A DNA stretch of 17,627 bases from DATIXD01 sp035518875. GTDB lineage: Bacteria; Pseudomonadota; Gammaproteobacteria; Methylococcales; Methylococcaceae. The stretch is taken from contig DATIXD010000281.1 of assembly GCA_035518875.1 (NCBI GenBank), positions 1-17,627 of the forward strand, in the 5' to 3' direction. A model generated the notes under the pieces. The model did no database searches. It was not told the DNA's origin and saw nothing but the letters and a program-made list of their open reading frames with translations. Of the stretch, positions 7,501 to 13,940 are shown one piece after another. The stretch's first letter is position 1. Every line of letters begins with the position of its first letter. The translations under genes were made by a program, and so were the position numbers.

Positions 7501-8692
7501 CTCCGTTTTCTCCGCTGGCTGATCGGTTCAGACGCTCAAACAGCTCCTCTATATCCTTCGCGTCGTGGTAAAGCCCGAAGCCGAAACGCAACCGATTGCC
7601 GCGATAATCCACATAAACCGCCTGCGCTTTTAACTGCTGGGCCACCGAGCGGGCTGCTTCCGCGGAAGCCAACTGAAAAGTCAGGAAGTGGCCGTGCGAC
7701 CCTCCGGGCTGATACAGAAGCGTCTGCTCGTTAAGCGGCGGATAATCCAGCCGCTGTAGCCGGCGGACAAAGTGCTGTTGCAAGGCTTCAACATAGCGAT
7801 GGATGGCCTGGATATCCAGCCCGAGCTGCTTGAACAGCCGCAGAACGGCCCGCAGACGATAAATGCCGCAGTGGTCGAAAGTTGCCCCGGCAAAACGCTG
7901 GCCGTTGTTGGAATAACCGACGGTATCTGCAGCTTGTTCAGATAACCAGGCCAGTTCGGCAAACCAGCCGGTGTTGCCCGGCCGGCGCTGACAATTTGGT
8001 GGCACATGCAAAAAGCAAACGCCCTCCCCCGCCTGAGCGTATTTGTAGCCACCCGCCAGATAGAACACCCGATCGGCGAATCGACCGATGTCGATGGGCA
8101 GGGCGCAAAAGCCGTGATAAGCATCGAGAACGGTGATCGCATCTTCGGGCACCTGTTGGGTGAGCTGCCCAATGAACTCGGGCAAGTTCTGCACGGCATA
8201 GCCGGAGTTGTAGAAAACCTGGCTAAGGAAAATGAGTTGATAGGGCTCCTCCTCAAGGGCCGCCAGGAAGCGCGCGTTGAAACTCGACACGGGCTCGCTC
8301 GCCACCTGTCGGACCTGCACCCAGGGATACTCCGCGAATCGAGCGATCTGGCGGCGAAAGCTGTGGAATTCGCTGTCGGTGGTCAGCACGGCCAGGGGTT
8401 CCCCCGGCTCGAAACAGGACAAGAGGCGACAGACGAATTCATGGGTGTTGGGTGTGAAGACGATCTGTTCGGGGGTGCGCGAGCCGATGAGTTCGGCGAT
8501 CAAGACTTGTGTTTCCGGGATGACTTCCCGGCGGAGGTATTCCCATTTGTCGTCCAAATAGCGGGCCGCATCCTCCCAGTACTGGAGCATCGCATCCCTT
8601 GTGACGTCCGGCCAGAAGTGATGGCTGTGAGCGGTGAAATGGAGCTCGCCCGGGTGGCGCCTGAGGAAATGTTGGTAATGGGCTTTATACAC
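7493..8692 (-). CDS. Kynureninase-like PLP-dependent enzyme (aminotransferase class V fold)
   Basis: A 399-residue fold-type I PLP enzyme. The Schiff-base lysine is probably K217 in GGYKYAQAGEG, matching the kynureninase SYKYLNGGPG motif. D190 and H193 (VLDAYHGFCALPID) match the Asp that contacts the PLP ring nitrogen and the neighbouring His. W243 lies in TGWF, and the late RGNRLRFGFGLYHD matches the C-terminal substrate-side Arg region. The N-terminus (LHFTAHSHHFWPDV) is His-rich and unlike standard kynureninases, which usually show a GNSLG-type motif there, so the substrate may differ. The start is GTG at 8692, with GGGGAG 4 bases upstream and one base after the dioxygenase stop, indicating tight coupling. 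Expected role: cleavage of kynurenine or N-formylkynurenine to an anthranilate-type product plus alanine. The exact reaction is inferred. Confidence 0.85.
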   Translation of the reverse strand: MYKAHYQHFLRRHPGELHFTAHSHHFWPDVTRDAMLQYWEDAARYLDDKWEYLRREVIPETQVLIAELIGSRTPEQIVFTPNTHEFVCRLLSCFEPGEPLAVLTTDSEFHSFRRQIARFAEYPWVQVRQVASEPVSSFNARFLAALEEEPYQLIFLSQVFYNSGYAVQNLPEFIGQLTQQVPEDAITVLDAYHGFCALPIDIGRFADRVFYLAGGYKYAQAGEGVCFLHVPPNCQRRPGNTGWFAELAWLSEQAADTVGYSNNGQRFAGATFDHCGIYRLRAVLRLFKQLGLDIQAIHRYVEALQQHFVRRLQRLDYPPLNEQTLLYQPGGSHGHFLTFQLASAEAARSVAQQLKAQAVYVDYRGNRLRFGFGLYHDAKDIEELFERLNRSASGENGVR

Positions 8693-8693
8693 G

Positions 8694-9773
8694 CTACTCC
8701 CCGGCCATATAAAAACCCAGGCTCCGCTTGACGTCAGGAGGCAAGACGGGTAATGCGGAACGGGGAATCAGGAAGGTCGACAAATTGAACAAATCCGAAA
8801 AAACCCGCTTTTTCTCGACGGTCTCCTTGAGATATTCGTGGCCACTCGTCCCGCCGGTTCCGATCTTGCCGCCCAGCATGCGCTGTGCCATCAAGGCGTG
8901 GCCACTGCGCCAGGCCGTCCACTGCTCATCGATATCCATCAGGTGCGTCAGCAATCGGAAGGGAAGCTGGAGAAGCGGTTCATCGCGGTACAGATTGATG
9001 AACAAGGCGGACAGAACCGATTCCTGACTGAGGCGAAACGTGCCCTGTTGTCGCAACGCCTGAAACCCCGTAGGCTCCAAGAGGCTGTTAAACAGGTGCC
9101 GGGTGTTTTCCAACCCGACCAGCTGCTGGTCTTTCTCCCCGCTCGAAAGGGTGGGATTGTCGAGAATCGACCGCCGATCGGTTTCCAGCATGGTCTCGAC
9201 GGCCTGGCGATAGCTCTTCCAGAAGTTGAAGTCCTCGAACTCGAGAAACGGCATCCGCCCGAGCCAGGCATCGATCCGATCGAACAGGCTGGGTTGTTGG
9301 GCCACCTGTTCCAAATAGCCGCGATCCTCGGCACTCAAGCGGCTGTAAACGCCCGGTTGCAGCTGAGCGGCGAGCCCTAAACGCAATTCAATTTCGCGAA
9401 ACTGCACGCTTTGAAAACCCGAAGCCGGGATCAGAAAGTCGCGGAAATCCAGGAAATCCAGCGGCGTCATGGTTTCCAGGATACCGATCTGCTGGTTGAT
9501 CACTTTCTGGATCATCTGAATTCGCTCCAGCCGGGCGACGATAATGCCCAGCTTGCGGGTCTCCAGCGGTACCGGTGCAAACAGATCGAGTACCGACTTC
9601 AGCTCGTGCAGAATTTCCTTGAACCAGAGCTCGTAAGTCTGGTGGACGATGATGAACAGCATCTCGTCGTGCGCTTCGTTGCCATACCTGCAGCTCTCGG
9701 GATGCTGCAAGTCGAGCATTGTACTTAGCCTCAAATAATCGGCGTAATACAGGTCTTGCCGGCGTTCGTTCAT
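8694..9773 (-). CDS. kynA: Tryptophan 2,3-dioxygenase
   Basis: Heme enzyme that opens the indole ring of L-tryptophan to N-formylkynurenine. It has 359 residues, somewhat longer than compact bacterial forms of about 280-300, with the extra length mostly in the middle (about 140-230). Hallmarks are HDEMLFIIVHQTYELWFKE, with H44 as the distal substrate-binding His; FRDFLIPASGFQS, with R111 contacting the substrate carboxylate; the proximal heme ligand H292 in AWRSGHALMAQRMLG; and GTGGTSG at 305-311. ATG 9773 has GGAGG 7 bases upstream, which fixes the start. It is the first gene of a two-gene operon with the kynureninase-like gene. No kynurenine formamidase is adjacent. Confidence 0.96.
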   Translation of the reverse strand: MNERRQDLYYADYLRLSTMLDLQHPESCRYGNEAHDEMLFIIVHQTYELWFKEILHELKSVLDLFAPVPLETRKLGIIVARLERIQMIQKVINQQIGILETMTPLDFLDFRDFLIPASGFQSVQFREIELRLGLAAQLQPGVYSRLSAEDRGYLEQVAQQPSLFDRIDAWLGRMPFLEFEDFNFWKSYRQAVETMLETDRRSILDNPTLSSGEKDQQLVGLENTRHLFNSLLEPTGFQALRQQGTFRLSQESVLSALFINLYRDEPLLQLPFRLLTHLMDIDEQWTAWRSGHALMAQRMLGGKIGTGGTSGHEYLKETVEKKRVFSDLFNLSTFLIPRSALPVLPPDVKRSLGFYMAGE

Positions 9774-9892
9774 GGCTCATCCTCCGTTTCGAAGCGGATA
9801 CCGTGGGCCAAGGAAAGCCCTTGCCCGAGTTGACAGTGAAAGTCAGACAGGCTCCCAGCGATTGCCATTCTGCGAGAAAAACCGACGACACT

Positions 9893-9944
9893 CAAATCGG
9901 AACATATTGGGCGCGAAAAGATGTGCTCAACCTAGTCGGCGAAC
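9893..9944. repeat. Dispersed palindromic repeat, copy B
   Basis: Diverged copy of the element at 6774-6825 (43 of 52 positions alike by eye). The stem is degraded (ATTGGGCGCG against TGTGCTCAAC), but the AAAAGA loop and the AACCTA-TCGGC tail are kept. Confidence 0.7.
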
Positions 9945-10096
9945 GTGCAACCCCCTTGCGCGGCCGCCCCGATTACCGCTCAATTACGCGCCTTCCCAAC
10001 ACGGCCGACACCTGCGCCGCGACGCATTCATTTGCGAGGAACAAAATTCTTGAATTCGGACTCGCGAAATTCGTCCACCCGCGCAGGTCTAGTCTT

Positions 10097-10129
10097 GTCG
10101 GAACCCGATGGAACCGCTTCCGACCTACG
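10097..10129. repeat. REP-like palindrome with CCTACGA tail
   Basis: Perfect 7-bp stem GTCGGAA (10097-10103) with TTCCGAC (10118-10124), loop CCCGATGGAACCGC, then CTACGATG. It shares its loop start and tail with the element at 4638-4673. Confidence 0.6.
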
Positions 10130-10196
10130 ATGCTGGCCGAGGGAAACCCCAGCAGCCATACGTTTCGAGGCGCTATGCCGGGTGATATGATGGTCC

Positions 10197-11249
10197 ATGC
10201 TCAACACCTGCCCTAAAAACGCCATGATCGATCCTGTTGCAAGCGCGCGCTTTCGCCGCATCGCCACCCTAACTCTCGCCGCGGTTTATTTCGTCATCCT
10301 GGCTGGCGGCATCGTGCGCGCCTCCGGCGCCGGCATGGGCTGTCCCGACTGGCCCACCTGCTTCGGCCAGTGGATTCCCCCCACGCACGAATCCCAATTG
10401 CCGGCGGATTATCACGCCATCTACGCCGAGCGCGGCTATGCTGATACCCATTTCAATCCGGTCAAGACCTGGACCGAATACCTCAACCGCCTGATCGGCG
10501 TCAGCACCGGAATCCTCGTCATTCTGACTCTGTTCAATTCCCGGCATTTCCTGAAATCCGACCGCGCCATATTCTGGCTGTCGCTTTCGGTGTTCCTGCT
10601 GATCGGGTTTCAGGGCTGGCTGGGTTCGGCCGTGGTCGCCAGCAACCTGAGGCCGGCGATGATCACCGCCCACATGGTGACGGCTTTCCTGATCGTCTGC
10701 CTATTGATCTACGCCCTCGCCAGATCCCAGCGTGAAAGGCTTGCGGCCATCGACACCCGGTGCTTGCCTGAACACTTCAAGACCGTGCTACTGGCCGCAC
10801 TGGCGATGACCCTGCTGCAGATCGCCATGGGCACGCAAATCCGCGAATCGGTGGACGTCATCTCCAGCGCTCTCGGTCAGAGCGACCGTCACCTGTGGCG
10901 CGAGGAGTTCCCAATCATCTTCTACGTGCATCGCTCCTTCTCCGCAATTATCCTGTTCACCAATCTCTGGCTGGCCTGGAAGATCGTCCGCTCGCTTGAT
11001 CATGACAACCTTTTATTCCGCTTCGGGATAACCCTGGCGGCACTGGTCGTCGCCGCCATTCTTACCGGCGTCAGCCTGGACCGCCTGGGGTTTCCCGCCT
11101 TCGTGCAACCGATTCACCTCTTGCTGGCGAATCTGATTTTCGGAACCCAGTTTTTCCTGTTCGTCAGTTACCGCTATTCGGACCAAAGAACCGCCGCATT
11201 GGAACCGCAGATGAGCCGGCGAGAAGGAGCGGCGTTCCATGACCCATAG
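10197..11249 (+). CDS. ctaA: Heme A synthase (CtaA/COX15)
   Basis: Polytopic inner-membrane enzyme converting heme O to heme A for aa3-type cytochrome oxidase. It has 350 residues and about eight transmembrane helices. After the first helix comes the conserved RASGAGMGCPDWPTCFGQW with the Cys pair C49/C55. TWTEYLNRLIG (91-101) carries the catalytic-region Glu, but Asn97 stands where Bacillus CtaA has a heme-ligand His. The other conserved histidines are H159 (ITAHMVTAF), H245 (YVHRSFSA) and H307 (PIHLLLAN). ATG 10224 (MIDPVASARFRR) is an equally likely start and fits the family's short N-terminus. No cox genes are adjacent. It overlaps the response-regulator relic by 11 bases. Confidence 0.94.
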   Translation: MLNTCPKNAMIDPVASARFRRIATLTLAAVYFVILAGGIVRASGAGMGCPDWPTCFGQWIPPTHESQLPADYHAIYAERGYADTHFNPVKTWTEYLNRLIGVSTGILVILTLFNSRHFLKSDRAIFWLSLSVFLLIGFQGWLGSAVVASNLRPAMITAHMVTAFLIVCLLIYALARSQRERLAAIDTRCLPEHFKTVLLAALAMTLLQIAMGTQIRESVDVISSALGQSDRHLWREEFPIIFYVHRSFSAIILFTNLWLAWKIVRSLDHDNLLFRFGITLAALVVAAILTGVSLDRLGFPAFVQPIHLLLANLIFGTQFFLFVSYRYSDQRTAALEPQMSRREGAAFHDP

Positions 11250-11542
11250 TGTCCTCGTCAGAGAAGACGACCAGGACTCACCTGATCGAACGCCAGCTTG
11301 AAGTCCTGTCGCCTCAAGCTGGCCTGCGACAGGCCATCGGCCTGACCGAGACGGCAATGAACAATTACGATCTCGTCATTCTGGATATCATGGCGCCAGG
11401 GATGAATGGCCTGGAAGTATGCCGCCGCATCCGGGCCAGAACGAATTACACACCGATCTTGACCCTGATCGCGCAACTCACGGAATTCGATCGGGTGGTG
11501 CCTAAAGTCCTTGCCAAAGTTTGGCCTTGGCCTGTAAAGTAG
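11239..11542 (+). pseudogene. Truncated, frameshifted response-regulator receiver gene
   Basis: The gene opens as MTHSVLVREDDQ (11239 on), typical of the first strand and acidic pair of a receiver domain, with GGAG 8 bases before the ATG and an 11-base overlap with ctaA. The frame hits a stop after 20 codons. A shifted frame continues with LIERQLEVL and then NYDLVILDIMAPGMNGLEVCRRIRARTNYTPIL, which holds the phospho-acceptor Asp (VILDIM). After TEFDRVV the homology ends and a stop follows at 11542. The segment between the first helix and the Asp is about five residues short. The LxGADDYLxKPF part and the whole DNA-binding domain are missing. It derives from an OmpR-type or similar regulator whose sensor partner is not in the window. 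Confidence 0.85.
11511..11538 (+). promoter_or_regulatory. Likely sigma-70 promoter of the btuB riboswitch transcript
   Basis: TTGCCA (11511-11516, five of six to consensus) and TGTAAA (11533-11538, four of six), with a 16-base spacer. Transcription would begin near 11545, just before the riboswitch P1 stem. The promoter lies in the tail of the response-regulator relic. Confidence 0.5.
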
Positions 11543-11546
11543 CGCC

Positions 11547-11735
11547 CCTTTCCAGGTGCCCGAAGGTTTTGCCTTCGGGTTAAACGGGAAGCCGGTGCGG
11601 ATCCGTCCTAAGCCGGCGCTGCCCCCGCAACGGTAGTTCAGTTAAAGCGAATCACTATGTCACTGTGCCTAAGGCATGGGAAGGCGATTCGCCCGACGCA
11701 AGTCCGCTGACAAGCCCGGAGACCGGCCTGGAAGG
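11547..11735 (+). ncRNA. Cobalamin (B12) riboswitch
   Basis: All core elements of a cobalamin aptamer are present in order. P1 is formed by TCCAGG (11551-11556) with CCTGGA (11727-11732), extendable outward by further pairs. Then come AGGTGCC, the hairpin CCGAAGG...CCTTCGG, the AAACGGGAAGCCGGTG segment, GCTGCCCCCGCAACGGT, an optional peripheral hairpin, AAGTCCGCTGACAAG and the B12 box GCCCGGAGACCGGCC. It lies about 170 bases before btuB, so adenosylcobalamin should repress expression of the receptor, as is usual for this class. Confidence 0.95.
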
Positions 11736-11748
11736 CAAACTTACCGTC

Positions 11749-11813
11749 CGTTGCGGAGGGCAACGCGGGGTTGACGTCATCCGATCGAGTGATCGCCGGC
11801 GGCTCTCCGCCGG
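11749..11813 (+). promoter_or_regulatory. Hairpins in btuB leader (candidate expression platform)
   Basis: Two stems lie between aptamer and gene: CGTTGC/GCAACG (11749-11754 with 11760-11765) and a strong CCGGCGG/CCGCCGG (11796-11802 with 11807-11813, loop CTCT). The second is terminator-strength but is followed by GGCCTGTCTTCTC and not a clean T-run. The btuB Shine-Dalgarno lies more than 80 bases further on, so the switch mechanism cannot be fixed from the sequence. Confidence 0.4.
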
Positions 11814-11907
11814 GCCTGTCTTCTCACGTCCGCCTCCTTTCCCTTGCGACGCGCAGTCAACGCCATGCGGGTGCGCATGGCAACGATCCCGTGAGGCAAG
11901 AGCATCC

Positions 11908-13806
11908 ATGAAACCACAGGCTTTGGGCATATCCTACGCCCTGCTTGCAGTGTCCGGCGCACCGCTGTCGGCCGAAACCGGACAACCCGTCGAAAAACTC
12001 GAAACCGTCGTCGTCACGGCGACCCGTACCGAAACCCCAGAGAAGGAGATCGGCAGCGCCATCACTGTCATCACCGCCCAGGAAATCGCCAGCCGCAAGC
12101 TCAACAGCGTCGCCGACGTCCTCCGTGTGGTACCCGGGCTCGATGTCGTACGCGCCGGTGGCGCCGGCCAGCAGACCTCGGTCTTCCTGCGGGGAGCTAA
12201 CGCCAACCTCACGCTGGTGCTTATCGATGGGGTCGAGATGAACGACCCAGCGAGTCCAAACGGGGCTTTCAATTTCAGCGATCTACAGACGGACAATATC
12301 GAGCGTATCGAGATCCTCAGGGGTGCTGGTAGCGCGATCTACGGTTCCGACCCGATCGGCGGGGTCATCAACATCATCACCAAGAAAGGCCAAGGCAAGC
12401 CCAAGTTCCAAGCCATGGGCGAGGGCGGCAGCTACGATACCTTCAAGGTCAGGGGCGGCGTCACGGGCGGGACCGACAGGGTGAATTACAACCTGAGCGC
12501 CAGTCGCCTCGAAACCGGCGGGTTCTCGGCGGCGGACAGCGCATTCGGCAACAGCGAACGGGACAGCTACAAAAACAGCACGGTCAGCGCTCGCCTGGGT
12601 GCGCAGGCGCTGGACAACCTCGACTTCGGCTGGACGCTGCGGTACAACGAAGGCAAAGCCATGATCGACACAGGCTGCAACTTCGTCGTGCCCTGCGACG
12701 ACCCCAACTCCTATACCAAAAGCAATGCGTTGTTCACGCGGGGACATGGACACCTGCAACTGTTTGACGGCTTCTGGGAGCAAACTCTCGGCCTTGCCTA
12801 CAGTCGCACGGATCGGCATAGCATTTATAAAGTTGATAGGACGGATTTGTCCTACTCCCGCGATGACAATCTGGGCGAAAAAATCAAGGTCGACTGGCAG
12901 AACGTGCTGCATGTCCATGAAACCAATACGGTCACTCTGGGCATCGAGGACGACGAAGACCGGATGGCGAGCGAGTCTACTTATGGTTTCCCACCCCCCC
13001 CAATCAACCAGAAAACCATGAACGACATCGGCTTCTACCTGCAGGATCAGATCCGGCTGTTCGACCGTTGGTTTACCACGGCCGGTGTCCGTCACGATGA
13101 AAACAATCGGTTTGGCGGTCATGTCACCTGGCGCGCCAACCAGGTCTTCGCAGTTACCGAAACCGGCACGCGCATCAAGGGCAGCTATGGTACGGGCTTC
13201 AAGGCACCGTCGCTGCTTCAGTTATTCGATCCGACATTCGGCAATCCCGATCTCAAACCGGAAACCAGCCGCAACTGGGACATAGGCTTGGAACAATCGC
13301 TATGGCGAGAACGAATTCAGCTGGAGGCGACCTATTTCAACAACTCCTTCGAAAACCTGATCAAATTTGGGCCGCCACCTTTTTTCAAGCCTGAAAACAT
13401 CGGCCAAGCCACGGCCGAGGGTGTGGAGGGCGTTGTTGAGTTCAGGCCGCTGGAAGACCTGAGCTTACGCGGCACGTATACCTATACGCGGACCAAAGAT
13501 CAGGACACCGGCCAGCGCCTGCTTCGCCGTCCGACCCACAAAGGCAGTTTCGACGCCGACTACCGTTTCCTGGGAAAAGCCGCCGTCCATCTCAACATCC
13601 TCATGGTGGGCGACAAGGACGATATCCTCGACACGAGAGTGCCCGGTTATGTGCTGGTCAACCTGGCAGGCAGCTATGACGTCAGCAAAAATCTGCAGAT
13701 CTTCGCTCGCGTCGACAACCTGTTCGACAAGAAGTACGAGGAAGTATTCGGTTTTGGCACTTCCGGCATTGCCGGATATGGCGGAGTGACGCTCTCTTAT
13801 GACTGA
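11908..13806 (+). CDS. btuB: TonB-dependent vitamin B12 receptor BtuB
   Basis: Outer-membrane receptor for cobalamin uptake, 632 residues. A signal peptide (1-22, cleavage near PLSA) is followed by the TonB box ETVVVTATR (32-40). The plug domain follows (about 48-160) with VADVLRVVPGLDV, VFLRGANANLTLVLIDGVEMND, IERIEILRGAGSAIYGSDPIGGVINI and then the 22-strand barrel. A TonB-receptor C-terminal motif (FARVDNLFDKKYEEVFG) is present. The chain ends in SYD, while most such barrels end in an aromatic residue, usually Phe. A Cys pair (TGCNFVVPCDD) lies in an early extracellular loop. ATG 11908 is chosen because it directly precedes the signal peptide; GTGAGG lies upstream. The same frame is open back into the riboswitch but is not coding there. 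The upstream riboswitch supports cobalamin as the substrate. No btuCDF or cob genes are nearby. Confidence 0.93.
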   Translation: MKPQALGISYALLAVSGAPLSAETGQPVEKLETVVVTATRTETPEKEIGSAITVITAQEIASRKLNSVADVLRVVPGLDVVRAGGAGQQTSVFLRGANANLTLVLIDGVEMNDPASPNGAFNFSDLQTDNIERIEILRGAGSAIYGSDPIGGVINIITKKGQGKPKFQAMGEGGSYDTFKVRGGVTGGTDRVNYNLSASRLETGGFSAADSAFGNSERDSYKNSTVSARLGAQALDNLDFGWTLRYNEGKAMIDTGCNFVVPCDDPNSYTKSNALFTRGHGHLQLFDGFWEQTLGLAYSRTDRHSIYKVDRTDLSYSRDDNLGEKIKVDWQNVLHVHETNTVTLGIEDDEDRMASESTYGFPPPPINQKTMNDIGFYLQDQIRLFDRWFTTAGVRHDENNRFGGHVTWRANQVFAVTETGTRIKGSYGTGFKAPSLLQLFDPTFGNPDLKPETSRNWDIGLEQSLWRERIQLEATYFNNSFENLIKFGPPPFFKPENIGQATAEGVEGVVEFRPLEDLSLRGTYTYTRTKDQDTGQRLLRRPTHKGSFDADYRFLGKAAVHLNILMVGDKDDILDTRVPGYVLVNLAGSYDVSKNLQIFARVDNLFDKKYEEVFGFGTSGIAGYGGVTLSYD

Positions 13807-13859
13807 GCCCCTGGCATAATGCCGTGCTCCGCCTGGAAGCCACACGCCGAGTCCATGCC

Positions 13860-13940
13860 AGCATAGGGTGGGTGAACTTCCATGCTACGCGCTTACTCCA
13901 AGCTCACCGCGATGCGCACCTAACCCACCCTTACGATGCT
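13860..13940. repeat. Palindromic repeat between btuB and glycogen debranching gene
   Basis: AGCAT-AGGGTGGGT (13860-13873) is an inverted match to ACCCACCCTTACGATGCT (13923-13940), enclosing about 50 bases. The right arm contains the stop codon and last codons (Lys-Ala-Ser) of the convergent debranching enzyme gene. GGGTGGG/CCCACCC elements with a TACG end are another common gammaproteobacterial REP-type palindrome. Confidence 0.6.

Larger units (their letters stand above)
9774..10196. other. Divergent intergenic region between kynA and ctaA
   Basis: I find no convincing gene in these 423 bases. They carry two repeat copies (9893-9944 and 10097-10129) and must contain the promoters of both divergent transcripts. 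I could not identify a convincing -35/-10 pair for either. Confidence 0.6.

Noticed and set aside
11665..11907. N-terminal extension of the btuB frame upstream of ATG 11908
   Set aside because: The extension translates the riboswitch and leader. The signal peptide begins exactly at the 11908 start.
12283..13122. 279-codon minus-strand frame inside btuB
   Set aside because: Antisense shadow of the receptor gene. The plus strand shows a full TonB box, plug and barrel.
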